From: Aspidiotus rigidus
Taxonomy: Eukaryota; Arthropoda; Insecta; Hemiptera; Diaspididae
NCBI GenBank assembly: GCA_035079385.1
Contig: JAVHKY010000001.1
Location: 8,084,501 to 8,148,500, forward strand
Direction of reading: 5' to 3'
DNA: 64,000 nucleotides
The translations under genes were made by a program, and so were the position numbers. The notes under the pieces are model-generated. The model was not told where the DNA came from and ran no database searches. It saw only the letters and a list, made by a program, of their open reading frames with translations. Position 1 is the first letter of the stretch; each line of letters begins with the position of its first letter. Below, in pieces: positions 12,659 to 24,640 of the stretch.

Positions 12659-12815
12659 TGTATAGTACAAAGTTGAACTGACATATCTTCGAAACGACGA
12701 TATAAATGGAATGAGACTTCTGTTAGCCTTTCAGTAGGCGGCGATACCAAAAGTAATATTCTCCAAATTGTGGTTTTGAAGATACATACGTCAATTCAAC
12801 TTTGTACGGCTATGG
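12659..12815. mobile_element. Small palindromic MITE
   Basis: GTACAAAGTTGAACTGACATATCTTC near the left end is mirrored by a reverse-complement copy ending near 12807 (GAAGATACATACGTCAATTC...). A lone related end-like sequence (CAAAGTCAAATTGACGTATCTGC) lies near 16715. It is non-coding. Confidence 0.55.
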
Positions 12816-13620
12816 TACGTCAGAGGCGGTAAATCATTACAATTGATCTTGAGAGAGAATAACAAAGACAAGAGAAAATCAACTCGACAGTGACGAATGA
12901 GGAAAGAAGTAATCATCAGAGGATTGAATCTACAGCAGAACAATATCAATTAATAAATAGGAATCAAAGCGCCAAAATATTTCTCCGTAATGTATAATCC
13001 ATAAATTTTCCAATTTGATTCGCAACCGAAGTATTGAGTACTTATCAATTTTATCATTGTCTATGAATGATAATAAAGCCAATAATCAATGAATTATTGA
13101 GAATAGAAATTCAATAGTCAACTCGTCCAACAAACTGATTTATAAGTAGGTATTTGAGAGTTGATTGTATCCATGCTTTGGGTATCAAACTCCATAATTA
13201 TAGAATTTTACGATTAAAATAATGAAAAATTACTATTACCTCGGAATTATATCACGTGTCATTAATTGAAGCGTTTACTACCGTAGAAACTCTGATCATA
13301 AAAAGGAAAGAATCAAATTTCATCGAGCTTGATTATCAGGACAACTATGTGCAGGTGGCAACAACTGGCACGCTAGTAGGTGCCTAGTGCTTAAAAAAGA
13401 AATCAAACATAGATGAATAATATAGGAAAGATAGATACGTTACAACTACTAGGCCTCTGGTTATTTCTCTCAGCTTACTTACTTGATAAATGAACCACTT
13501 TCTAGAACAATTTGGGAAGAGAACGGTTCATTTTTATACTTCACTCGTTCATTCATCACGACGTGACAAATCATAATAAATGGGTGATACATAGCAAACA
13601 CGACTACTATAAGGAACTAT

Positions 13621-13776
13621 ATAAGATAGGTATGCTCAAGTGATAATAATCTCAATCTGGTTGATTAAGTCCGAGAGGAGCAGTTATTCAGCGTCTGATT
13701 GGTCTGATTCCCGAATAACTGCTCCTCCCGATACTTTATCAACCAGATTATTATCACTTGCGCATACCTATCTTAT
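13621..13776. mobile_element. Palindromic MITE A (156 bp)
   Basis: The left half (ATAAGATAGGTATGC..., with GTGATAATAATCT and GAGGAGCAGTTATTC) and the right half are reverse complements across nearly the whole element, with a short unpaired centre near 13700. It is the first of a cluster of foldback elements reaching 15203. Confidence 0.75.
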
Positions 13777-13799
13777 CATCACAATGGCAGACCTTTGAC

Positions 13800-14114
13800 T
13801 ATACTCTGTTCAAGTTAAGAAAGGGCTACCCAAGAAAGGGTATAAGTTCGTACTGTTTCGTACTATAGTCTGTCCCACGAGAGTTTGGTATTACAAATCA
13901 CGGGGAACCCGCATTCCATTTGCATTCCGTAACGTAAAATAAGCGTGAGTGACGTGGGTTGCCTATCGTTTATAATACCAAACTCTCGTGGAACAGACTG
14001 TAATGCCCTAATGGTACAAACCAATGCAGAATGTTTGTACCATTTTGTACGAACTGCCGAAGTAACGTAACTTTCCACGTTCTTTTGGCCCTTTCTTAAC
14101 TTGAACAGAGTATA
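13800..14114. mobile_element. Palindromic MITE B carrying nested MITE C
   Basis: The ends (TATACTCTGTTCAAG and its reverse complement) pair over about 27 bases and further inward past AAGAAAGGG. A second, smaller palindromic element, C, sits inside it at 13864-14002. B, C and H (14823-14951) share the terminal motif TATA(C/G)TCTGT, so they belong to one end-sequence family. Non-coding. Confidence 0.7.
13864..14002. mobile_element. Palindromic MITE C inside MITE B
   Basis: TATAGTCTGTCCCACGAGAG at the left is mirrored by CTCTCGTGGAACAGACTGTA at the right; both arms continue through a TTTGGTATTA block. The 139-bp unit lies wholly inside B and shares its terminal motif, suggesting insertion of one family member into another. 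Confidence 0.65.
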
Positions 14115-14123
14115 AATACCTCT

Positions 14124-14721
14124 TAGGCCCGTCATACACCTGAGCTACGCCACGCAAACTACGTAGAGTCCGCGCTGCACAGTAAATGGAGCGTCACAGA
14201 CTACTCTGCCGTACAAATAATGTTTGACGAACGTGCAGGTATTGAATTCCGCAAAAAGGTTGTTAAAAGTGATGTAGGACCATTTTCCCTAATTGTAGAC
14301 ACTGCACGTTCGTCAAACATTATTTGCACGGCAGTAACGTAGCCCGGGATATTTCACGGTGATATATCCCGGGCTACGTAGCTCGAGCTACTAAGGGGGA
14401 CTGCAGGTATGCGCACCTTAAATGTAAACAACGAAAATGAAGAAAAATGAAGAGGTTGCACCATCGATTACTGGACAAAAAATGAAAATTACGTAAAATC
14501 GCGTTGTTTAATTGGAAAACTGAAAGCAGAATTGAATTCAGCTTTAAAAAATACACGAAATTGGACTATTTAAACTCAGAATATTTTCAATTTTTATTTT
14601 TTTGTTCGGTGCAACCTCTTCATTTTTCTTCATTTTCGTTGTTTACATTTAAGATGCGCATACCTGCAGTGCCTTAGAGCTACGTAGTTCGCGTGGCGTA
14701 GCTCAGGTGTGTGACGGGCTA
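14124..14721. mobile_element. Composite foldback element D (598 bp)
   Basis: The ends pair over about 43 bases (TAGGCCCGTCATACACC... with GAGCTACGCCACGC... inside). Between them lie three further palindromes placed side by side: E (about 14204-14336, arms with AAATAATGTTTGACG), F (14337-14379, a 43-bp hairpin around TAGCCCGGGATAT) and G (about 14375-14686, arms of about 60 bases with AACAACGAAAATG). The whole segment is self-complementary at two levels. Non-coding. Confidence 0.7.
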
Positions 14722-14822
14722 TGGACTGAGCTTCGTCCATATACTGCAATGTTAAAGGAGCGTTCCGCTGGGGTACTGATAGAGCGCGTTAAAGTGGTAA
14801 TTTTGTACAGAAAAACCTTCAC

Positions 14823-14951
14823 TATAGTCTGTTCACGTTGAGAGAGGATAGAAGAGCGTACCTCGAGAACGGAACGCTCCAGGTAATTTTAATCTACCGT
14901 TCCATTCTCGAGACACGTACTTCTATCCCTTCTTAACGTGGATAGAGTATA
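14823..14951. mobile_element. Palindromic MITE H (129 bp)
   Basis: The ends are TATAGTCTGTTCACG and the reverse complement of TATACTCTATCCACG; the arms continue through a GATAGAAG and a CTCGAGA block to a centre near 14888. The ends match those of B and C. Confidence 0.65.
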
Positions 14952-14968
14952 ACTAACACTCCTAGTAA

Positions 14969-15203
14969 CTTAGACCATACAACAGATAGACCAAGCATAG
15001 TAATGAATCTTTGAACGGAGGACATGATAAGGATACACATGAGAAAATAAGGAGGGTGTACGGTGCGTTTCACTGCTCCGCGCGTTCACCCGCGTTGCCT
15101 TCATTGAGGTCCAGTCCCCCTTATTTTCTTATCAAATCTTCCGTTCAACGCATTGTACACGCTTATATGGCCGATGCTTGGTCTATCTGTTGTATGGTCT
15201 AAG
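14969..15203. mobile_element. MITE with 8-bp TSD, probably hAT-related
   Basis: The ends CTTAGACCATACAACAG... and their reverse complement pair over about 33 bases, and the interior has further paired blocks. The octamer CCTAGTAA stands immediately outside both ends (14961-14968 and 15204-15211) without mismatch. An 8-bp duplication is typical of hAT elements (P elements also make 8 bp). 235 bp, non-coding. Confidence 0.8.
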
Positions 15204-15232
15204 CCTAGTAAGTGGACGCACAGCGGACAATA

Positions 15233-16353
15233 TACATTATAACCTCTAAATGACGGACATATATTAGACGCAGATAAGGGAAAAATGCGATTTTCCATGA
15301 ATGGAATGCTTTGTCGAGCATTTTTTAACCAATTGATAGCAAGTGAGTTGCAGGGTGGGTGAAATAATTGCACACTTTTCTGGAGCATGAATTAATCATG
15401 TGTTGATACGAACGTGAAGTAAAAATGAGTTCTAAAAGGAAATATTTATTTCTGGTGGAAAAAATTGAAATTTGAAATATTTATGACGAGGAAAAGTTGA
15501 GGTATAGGACACTCACAGAAAGAGTCAAGAATAAATTTGGTGTTGGAAAGACACAGGTTGCCAAATAAATAATCAAGAATGCCGAAGAAATTCAAAATTT
15601 ATGGACTGCAAATGGTAATGAAGACAGATAAAAAGAATAAAGCTACAAAAAACATCTACGCTTGTGGTCAATGAAACAGTTTACCATCAGTGGTTCTCTT
15701 CTGTATGTGCTAAAAATATATCCGTCAATGGTCCTTATGGTGTACGGGGTTTTCGAATCGAGAATAGGTCGCTGGCCGTGACTAGCAAACGTCAGAAAAA
15801 TAGCGCGATAGGAACATCAAAATCGTCGATAAAGTAAACATCAATGAAATCATAACATGCAACGAGGCGTTGGCCAGGGCCTATTAGCGAGATATATAAG
15901 GAACACCACCGGGGCATCGTAGTCAATCACCATAGAGAAGAAGAATATTAACGTAATTCCGCGTCGTTGTGTAATTAGTCCGTTTAATCGCGAGTTTTTG
16001 TCCGGTCGTTTCATAATTAAAAATCTATCTCAAAAAAACCTAAACTGTCCAGTATTCGTGATGGAACGTTATTCAGCAGATTCATCTCGACCAGGCCCAT
16101 CTGGTCAGCATCATAATTGGCCTGGTCAGCATCATAGTCCTATACTACAGGAAAAGGCGAGAACGGTGAGCGAGCATCTAAACATTACAGATTTTAAGGC
16201 ATCTAACGGCTGGCTCGAAAAGTTCAATAAAGTAATTTTTCCAAAATTCTCTACAACGGGCACTTTCTCATTTACTCCCACTAAGTAGACACTCCCCTAT
16301 AGCGGACAATTGCTTCAGTCCCGTCGATGTCCGCTGTATGGAGGTTTTACTAC
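15233..16353 (+). mobile_element. Decayed Tigger/pogo-type element
   Basis: The right end, read as reverse complement, begins TAGTAAAACCTCCATAC followed by an AGCGGACA block. The left end (near 15233) has the related TACATTATAACCTC followed by GACGGACA. AACCTC near the terminus is typical of Tigger-type TIRs. The interior holds a broken N-terminal transposase, itself interrupted by about 390 bp of unrelated sequence. The catalytic DDE part is absent. Confidence 0.65.
15425..16288 (+). pseudogene. Tigger-like transposase fragment (CENP-B-type DNA-binding region)
   Basis: The frame begins MSSKRK, typical of the Tigger/CENP-B N-terminus, and continues through a helix-turn-helix-like segment (KFGVGKTQVAK) and YHQWF...NISVNGP. 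It carries several in-frame stops. The next part (SPILQEKARTVSEHL followed by NITDFKASNGWLEKF, about 16130-16225) is the second helix-turn-helix of the family. The two parts are separated by roughly 15736-16129, which does not fit the protein and so looks like an insertion. That inserted piece holds a TATATAAG box near 15892. The DDE domain is missing. Confidence 0.75.
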
Positions 16354-16356
16354 TCA

Positions 16357-18755
16357 ATTCAGTTGTAGATACAAAATAAAATGTATGGATGTGGAACACT
16401 CTTGAAAAAAAAAAAAAAAAACTGCAACGCGCTCTATCGAGACTGCATTAAATTTGTTTCTGCAATTTCAGTCCCTCCATTACTGTGGCCTATCCATTTC
16501 TGTACTCAAGGACTTCCCAAAAATTAAAACTCAAGACCATTTCCAAAGTTAGCATCGCTGATAACGCATCTATTCTCACCAATGTGAACAAAGGTGGCAG
16601 GTGTCCGTTTGTAGGATGAAGATATGCGAGAGGCAATATTTCTGTAATGGTACCATGCTTTGAGCGTACTAAATGCTGATATAATTCTACATCAATAACG
16701 CAGAACTTTGCCGTGCAAAGTCAAATTGACGTATCTGCAAAACTACAGCTAGGAGATCAAGGCTTTTGATATCACGAAAATCTTTTCGCTTCCAATCCTT
16801 TTTCCTTGTCCCTATTTTTCATCCACCTCGTAACAGGTTGACAAAAATGTTCAACGAACATAGTAGTAAATTATCTAAATGACCTCCCTTCAATGACCGT
16901 TTATGCTTTTCTCTCCCCCTCCTCCTCCTTATTCTATGCAAGTGCGCCCTTTTTCTACATGGTTTATGTATGTCACTGTTGTAGTGGGTAGGATTTCATA
17001 TTCACGTACTGGTAGTCTCTACTGACAGAGATTTTTTATGGTTTTCCAAATTTTTATACCGATGTAGGTACGCATAGATCAATAAGGACGATCTGGCAGA
17101 TTCCTTCTAGATACTTAATTCATTAATTTATCCGTGTAAGGTGTCGGGAAGTGTAATGAACCAGTTTAATTTTATTACTAAAGAAAAATTCTTTTCGCTG
17201 TACAACGCGGCGGCGCGGCGTAACTACATAGAAGTTTTCCGAGAAGTGAATAGGTCTTGTCAATTTGACCATCTTATTTAAAAACGCCATTTTTTTAAGC
17301 AAGGAAATATTTCTTAACTGGAATGAAGAAAATTTGAATAACATCGACTATGGAGGTAATCTTTCGAGTTTATTCAGTCTACGCGCTTCCTTCTTTCTGT
17401 TCGTAGTCATCATTTTCGTATTATAGTCTTGTTTCTTTCGTATCTTTCTTCCCTCCGCACTGTGTGTCCATTCTTTTAAAAGTATCTAATCAAATTGAAA
17501 TATGATCTAGATAGGCAAACTGAAAATAAAAAGTATTTTTTTTTTTGATAAAATCGCAAATCTTTGATGTAAAAATTCATTCAAAGTTTGTAGAAGGGCA
17601 CTTCGAATTACGCTATAGAGCATTTTTTGGAAAAAATGTAGGAAAAAGATGATCTCAGGAGTGCTTCCGGCTGTAGTAAACATAAAACCGATACGTACAT
17701 TAGCTAACTTTTCGAACGAATAAAAAAACTATAAAAAACCGAACATATTTACGCCGAAAAGGGGGTTCTTGTTTTGCAATTTGCAATAAGTTTGCCCAAA
17801 AAGATGGTAGGGATAGTAATGTAGCTGACACTGTTTTCTTTAACTCTACGTAAAAACAAGGCGATAATAGAACCCAGCGGCTCCGCAAACCAATTTGTCT
17901 GGCAAATAAAAATCTGAATCAATCAGTCAATCTTGCTACAGTTGAAAAATAGTAATGATTTCAAATTTTGTAGACGCCACAAAAAGGATATTGTATATTT
18001 TCTTTTTTTAAGAAAAAATGAAAGAAAACTTGTACCGTTAAAAACTTGTTTTTTTTTTTCAAGATTTTTCATAGCCACGTTGAAGCTCCCATTTCTTTGA
18101 TTTCGGTACTTTTAAAAGACATTAGAAATGGTTATTCGATATAAATTGTGTAAAAAAAAAATACTCAAATTCTTCTGCTTTATATTAGCTTTGTACATAC
18201 TAGGTTTAGGCTTCCTTTATACTAGGCTATACTAGGAAGCCCGTACTAGTTTATACTAGCTCTACACTGTGAGCTTGCGATGTTAAGCCTATATCCGCTC
18301 GTACTACTGCTTTATGGAGTTCTGAGTTCTCGTCGCGCTGCGCCTGTGAAAATAAATCGTCTAAGGCTATCAGTCTGTTTTTGATGCTGGAAGTTTAAAC
18401 TTACTATGCCTCTTCCACCATTATTTCGCGGTAATGTCTTGTCTTCCAATGTCAGAGTTCGGATGTAATATTTTATTTTTAGGTAATAGCGTTCTCACGT
18501 TCCTCACCAGGCTTTCCAATTCCATCGATGACCAATTGATGATGCCCAGAGGATACGTTACAACGGGGATGGAGTAGACATTTATTGCCTTCACTATGTT
18601 TTTACTGTTAAGACCTGTGTTTCAATCTGTTTCTTTCTTAATGTGCATCTCTTCATTATCTCATCCTTCATCAACTGCAGCTCGGTCCTTCTGTTCTGCT
18701 CAATTCCTAGATATCTGTAAGTTTCTAATAGTTCCATCTCCCTGATATTCTTTTC
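16357..18755. other. AT-rich sequence without recognised gene
   Basis: Short frames only. Around 18190-18270 there is a cluster of TACTAG/CTAGGCTT motifs, also seen near 32510-32690 and 33830-33895, probably a diverged dispersed repeat. Confidence 0.45.
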
Positions 18756-20042
18756 GGGTCCATGTCCCCAGTCCCCCACCTCAAAATTGTGTATAAATTT
18801 CCTCAAAAATCGTATCGTTTGTGCTCATTTGTGCACAACATTTTATCGTTTGTGCACTCATCCTTCCTCCGCGATAAGGAAAAGAGTGAGGGGGGCCAAG
18901 GACACGAAAGCCCCCCCCCCAATTTTGAGTTTTTTAAATTTTTTTCAATGTAATCGAATGGGCATCGTTTGTACACGTTTTTGCACATGGTTTCGTCATT
19001 TGTGCACTCACCTTTTCTCTGTAATAAGAGAAATAGCGTGGGGGGGGGGGCAGGGACACAACAGCCCTCCATTTTGAATTTTTAAATTTTTTTCAGAGTT
19101 ATCGGATGTGCATAGTTTGTGCACGTTTGTGCTCAACATTTTATCGTTTGTGCAATTGCCTTTTTTCGGTAATAGGGAAAATTGTGCGGGGGGGGGGGCA
19201 GGGACACAGCAGCTTTTAATTAAAATTATATGAATTTTTTTCAAGGTTTTGTTTCGCGCATCGTTTGTGCACGTTTGTGCACTCTTTTTTCCTAGAAAAT
19301 ATAATGCGGGGACAGGGATATGACGCTCGCTTATATGGTACTACATCGGAATAAATATACGTATCTCGTATAATAATCATTATTTTTCAGATGAGGACAT
19401 ACCGTTATTTTCACTTCAAATTCCCATTTGACGAGCCTTTGTAGACAATTGCGGACGAAAAATATTCTTTTACGCATAAATTTTTCCTTGAGGTCACGCC
19501 TAACATTTCATCTCCGTCCAACATTTTTTCTTTCAGATGTCAAAATAAACATAATTCTTCGGCAACTTACTGTGTACTCGAATAAGCCCATTCAGACTAC
19601 CCTGAATTTTTTAGTTCTACTTAATTATGTATTTCTCATTGACTAGTTGTGGTACAAATCATTAATTTTTTTATGTTCCAAAGACTGAACAACTATGCAC
19701 ATACGATAACTCTAAAAAAAAAAATTCAAAAATTCAAAATGAGGGGGCTGTCTTGTCCCCGGCCCCCCACGCTATTTCTCTTATTACAGGGAAAAGTTGA
19801 GTGCACAAATGACGAAATCATGTGTACAAACGTGCACAAACGATGCCCATTCGATTACATAGAAAAAAATTTCAAAAACTCAAAATAGGGGTCTGTCGTG
19901 TCCCTGGCCCCCCTCACTCTTTTCTTTATCGCGGAAGAAGGATGAATGCACAAAAGATAAAATGTTGTGCACAACTGAGCACAAACTATGCACAGAAATT
20001 TATGCAAAATTTTGAGGTGGAGGGGGCCGGGGACATGGACCC
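18756..20042. mobile_element. Foldback (FB)-like transposon with tandem-repeat arms
   Basis: The left arm (18756 to about 19320) is made of about 3.5 tandem units of roughly 160 bp. Each has GTTTGTGCAC motifs, a GATAAGGAAAAG/AATAAGAGAAA block, a long G run and a (A)GGGACAC motif. The right arm (about 19690-20042) holds about two units in opposite orientation. The outermost bases GGGTCCATGTCCCC at 18756 reappear as reverse complement ending at 20042. ATTCTTTTC (18747-18755) and ATTATTTTC (20043-20051) flank the element and match in 8 of 9 positions. Long inverted arms built of internal tandem repeats with a 9-bp duplication are the hallmark of FB elements. The centre (19330-19690) has no transposase. 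Confidence 0.75.
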
Positions 20043-22547
20043 ATTATTTTCAGTGTTCCATTCTCCCGGGCTGTCAATGTCAGGCGTTCCATCTTCACGA
20101 GTATGCGACATTTGTCTAGTCCAAATTGTATTTTTATAACATCTAGGTGATTGGTATTTTCTAAAGAGTGAGTGAGAGTGATGACTCGATTTAATGAGTT
20201 TTAATGTGTGAGAAGAAAAGTCGTGTACTACTCAAGCTACTGCGCGAGTGTCTTTCACCATACTTCTGGCCCATAAGAAAATTGATCAATATGTTGGTAT
20301 ATCTAGACGATAAATTAGAAATCCCAATCTTACAAAGGTTTATAACAAATAGGTATATAAGTAGGTACGTAAGAAAATTTTTTCATTAACCAAGCAGGGG
20401 TGTACATATTATTTAAAAATAATCAAATGACAAAAATATAAATCACAAGCAAGATTCAACACGTGCTACCAAATAATAAACGCTCGCCTATCTGAATCGT
20501 CTTTTTCTTTCACAACGTAATATAATTTCTATGAGTTCAAAACAATTGTGTTGGAGAGTCATCTCTTTATTTTGTCAAGTTTATGATCATTGTCTTCAAG
20601 ATGGGCTACGATGGGCTATGAAAGCAGAACCATTAACTAGAAGGGAACTCTCGCGCTATTTGAAATAAGAAGTGATGGAACGTCCAGTATGACCTATATA
20701 ATCAGTGTCGCAGTCATCGCACTTTAATAGATAAACACCACTCCTTCAGGAGACAGAGAGAAGGTCCTTACACTAGAGATACTGCGAATGACGTATAAAT
20801 AAAGGATAGGTAAGACTGAAAATCTTACATTACAGGCATCATAAACATGAGCATACTCTACTAACCTGAGCAAATAACGATTACGACAATGCGAACTCAA
20901 AGATGGTGCGAAGTTTTTCAAGTGGAGATTCGCGGTAGAAGAACACTACATAATTGAGTAGCTACAATATTCGTCCCTTCCTATCACGTTTTCCGTTAGT
21001 TCGGTGAAGCATGAATCGACTTGTACGTAGATAAATCGTAAACCCGTTTTACGACGCATTTTATCGAAACACGCTCAACATTTGTTCACGTTAAAAGCGA
21101 GATTGAAATTTTATGCAATATATTCTCAATCTTTATTGTTCGTCGGTTCTGAGATGTGGAATGAATGCACGCCAAAATTCGCGCAATCGTCATATCAGAC
21201 GACAGCGAATAAGGAAGAATAAAAATGTTTAGGTAGGTACTTGTCGAAAAAATCGGTACGACATTTCGTCATACGGTATCCGTTTCAATTATTATGCAAT
21301 ACTGGCGAGTCGTAAAACTTTTTGAAAATCGTTCTCACTTTGCTCACCGGTAAACGTGAAAGTCGTTCATTTCGGGATAACACCTGAAAAGGAAGACGAG
21401 CACAAGCAATAACGAGTCAAATTAAATGAAGCGTGCAGTCAGTCGACTGATGATGGTGGCTGGAAAACGTTCTAAGAAGACGGATGATATTACCGAAAGT
21501 TGACGACGACGACGCTACAGTTTCTATAATGCTACAGCTTATTTGTTTTCCTCTTCGCATTCATTCATTGCGGGACGATAGAGCATATAGCGTAGGCTGA
21601 AGATATTTATCTTTACAATTCGTAAAGGAAGGTTCCATTCGATCTCATTTTCTCTTATACCATCGAGTTTTTCTCATACTTTTTGAAAACTTATTCAATG
21701 CGGAAGGAAGTTTCTGATGATTTAATCCGTTACAGCGGTTTCGAAAACCGCCCAGAAGACGTACTATACAACATCGGACACAAATTGAACGTAGCAATTT
21801 TGTCAAATTTGTAGGCTAGATTGGTTCACGTATAGAGTCGTATTTTCCACTTAAATTAGTCACCTTTTTTCTCGGAACGCAATCGTTAATGATGCTGTCG
21901 ATCGGTGAACGACTTTGTGCGCTCCGTCGTCGTTGAAAAATTAACCCCGTTGAGGAAAAAGGTCGTACTTTTCTAGCCATTTCTCTCGAACTATACGGTC
22001 AGAATAGGAAAATTGGCAAATAACTGTCGATGTGCGTTTGTGTGGGTTTAAGTACTCTTAAGCGTACTGGTGATCATACGTAGGATAAAAGAAATTTTTA
22101 TGGGTTCTCTGCCCTGCACGACTATTTGCGGATGGAGCTTTTTGTAAAATCCCTTTATTAAGACCCTTTGTATTCAGTTTTCGTTGATTCGGGAAATCTA
22201 TCGGAATTTTTCGATTACTTTATCTACCCGTTATTATGCATACGTGATAAACAGTATAATTTGAAAATTTGCGTAACCCGCTTCTATGTGTAGTTTTAGC
22301 TGGTGCTATTTTTTTTTTTTTTTTTTTTTGTCAACGTCGAACAAATATATTGAGAGCACTTATCTTAATATTTATTATATCTTCTGAAAAAGTGCTTAGT
22401 GATCATATTAATAATAATCTTATTTATCTATATCATACCGTATTATGTACAATCACATTCCTAAGAGAGCGCAGCTTTTGGTTAGATGATTTATAAAACG
22501 TTGATTGAGTGCAAAATGAAAAGGCTCGGACCTCGACAATTTTTCAA
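20043..22547. other. No gene recognised
   Basis: AT-rich sequence with short frames. A 21-base T run lies at 22309-22329. Confidence 0.45.
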
Positions 22548-22919
22548 GTCTCCCATAGCTCGGTAGTCGGTGTATATAACCTGAATGATAGCTTTTTCAA
22601 GTAACTACCTATGCAATGCTTCATGCACCAATTGACTTGGCTCCTTCAACGAGCCAGATATGCAATGTTTCAAAGACCATAAGACTTAGAATCCTTCTAA
22701 GCAGGTATTTTAAGTTACCCTCGTGCCATATATAGCTCGGAGATCGGATATAGCTTGAAAGATAGCCCCTTCAAGTAACTAGATATGTAATGTTTCATAC
22801 ACCAATTGACTTGGCTCCTTCAACAAGCAAGATATGCAACGCTTCAAACATAGACTCACAATCCTTTTAAGATATTTTAAGTCACCGTCGTATCATATTA
22901 TATAGCTTAGAGATTGGTG
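22548..22919 (+). repeat. Tandem about 175-bp repeat, part of a composite dispersed repeat
   Basis: Two full copies and the start of a third carry CATAGCTCGG/TATAGCTCGG, a TGAAAGATAGCC block, CAAGTAACTAGATATG, CACCAATTGACTTGGC and TATGCAA blocks in order. The third copy is interrupted at 22920 by the element 22922-25106 and resumes at 25107. A reverse-oriented relative lies at 59370-59450. Confidence 0.7.
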
Positions 22920-23189
22920 TATTAAGGATGGACCAGAAAGATGTTACCAGTTAAGTGGGAGTTTGCGCTAAATCTGTCGTAGCGCGAAAACGCGAAACGT
23001 TAGACGTATACTTTAAATGTACGAATTTTGTATCTCAATTTTATCTTCAATTTGAGCCAGATCCGAAATTTCGACGACTTTTCTGAGCCGAGTTATGGAC
23101 CAAAATGTGACAAAAATTCACCAAATCACCAGGGTTCCCAAAATAGGGCTGGAAAATTAATTGATTTATATTGGGCTGAATTTCAAAAA

Positions 23190-23830
23190 TTTTAATAATC
23201 AAATTATTGTTTCTTAAGTGAATTTGGACGGGGAAAACGAGAAAAATAGTAACAAAATCCTAAGAAGCACCAAAATGAGTTAATAGGCCCAAAACGGTAA
23301 AAACTTCCCCAAATTGGAAAATTGTTTAAACTTTTGAATTGTAATTCGATTTTCGAATGGAATTTCGCGCTGAGTCTAAAAAAATGCTTAAAAAGCTCTT
23401 CGAAGCACCAAAAAGGGGTTAATGGGCCCAAAAAGAGCCAAAATTTTCCCAATTGGAAGATCGTTCAAACTTTCAAATTTTTATTCTATTTTCAAGTGGA
23501 CTTTCTCGCTGAGTCCAAAAAAAATGATTAAAAAATACTTCGAAGCACCAAAAAGGGGTTAATGGGCCCAAACAGAGCTAAACTTTTCCCAAATTGGAAA
23601 ATTGTTCAATCAAACTTTCAAATTTTAATTCGATTTTCGAGTGGACTTTCGCACTGAGTCCGAAAAAAATGCTTAAAAAATACTTCGGAGCACCAAAATA
23701 AGATAATGGACTCAAAGGGAATCAAAATTCCTCCAAGATGAAAATTTGCGTAATCTTCAATAGTTGTTTTCAATTCTGAAGTAAAATTTAGCGCAGAGTC
23801 CGAGAATAATAATGAAATGGCCATAGATGA
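23190..23830 (+). repeat. Tandem array of about 140-bp units
   Basis: GTTAATGGGCCC-like landmarks fall at about 23277, 23417, 23557 and 23701, giving a spacing of 140-144 bases. Each unit also has CTTCGAAGCACCAAAA and TTTCAAATTTTTATTCGATTTTC-like blocks. One more copy lies inverted at about 24650-24830 within the same element. Confidence 0.75.
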
Positions 23831-23889
23831 TCTCCAAAATGAAAAATTAAAATTTTTTTTCATTCTGCAGTAAAATTGTTGATTCAGGG

Positions 23890-24640
23890 GATGGAAGGAA
23901 TGTCGACAAGTTCGTCTGCCGTTGAGTGCTTGCGGAGTGGGAGATCGACTAGCGTCCGGTGACAGACCCGAAAGAGAAAATTGCGGAAATTCTCCTCATT
24001 TGGGGATTAGGGGGAGACGACAAATGCATCTTCCGTTGAAGGTTCGCAGTGAGAGATCGACTAGGGCCCTGCGTATGATCAAAGCGGGAAGAAGTGCGAA
24101 AACTCTCGTTGTTTCAGTCAAAGGACGGAAAGTTGGTCTTCTATTACGTGCTTGCGATGAGAGATTAACTGACGCCCCACCTGTGAACGAAGCGGGCTAA
24201 AGTGCAAAGACTCCTTGATTCAGGTAATGGGAGGATACCGCAAATTCGGTATTGCTCGTGATGTGCGATCAGCTACAGCTCAGTCTTTGATTGAGGCAGA
24301 CGAAAACCCGGGATTTCTCGGGGCTTCACCCGGCGGAGGGAATGATACTGTCAAGCTCGACTTTCGTCATGAGCGCGCGGGAAGAGAACGATCAAGACCC
24401 CGTGTAAGACAAAGGCAGGCGAATGATCCCTGCGTTCAACATAGATCGACTGCGGCCCCGTGTATGATCAAGGTGGGTGCTTCCTCAAAAACTCGTGTAT
24501 TTTCTTGCCAAGGAGAGAATGATACCAACGACTTTGTTTTCCGTTACACGCTCGCGGTAAAAGATCGATTGAGGCCCCGTCCGTGTATTATAAAAGCGGG
24601 TGCTTCCGCAAAAACACCTGTTGTTTCTTGCCAAGTTGAG
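23890..24640 (+). repeat. Tandem array of about 110-bp GC-richer units
   Basis: Five or more diverged units share GAGATCGACTAG.../AGATCGATTGAGG, CCCCGTGTATGATCAA and GCGGGTGCTTCCGCAAAAAC landmarks. The 196-codon frame at 24215-24805 crosses the array and is a by-product of the repeat, not a gene. Confidence 0.65.
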
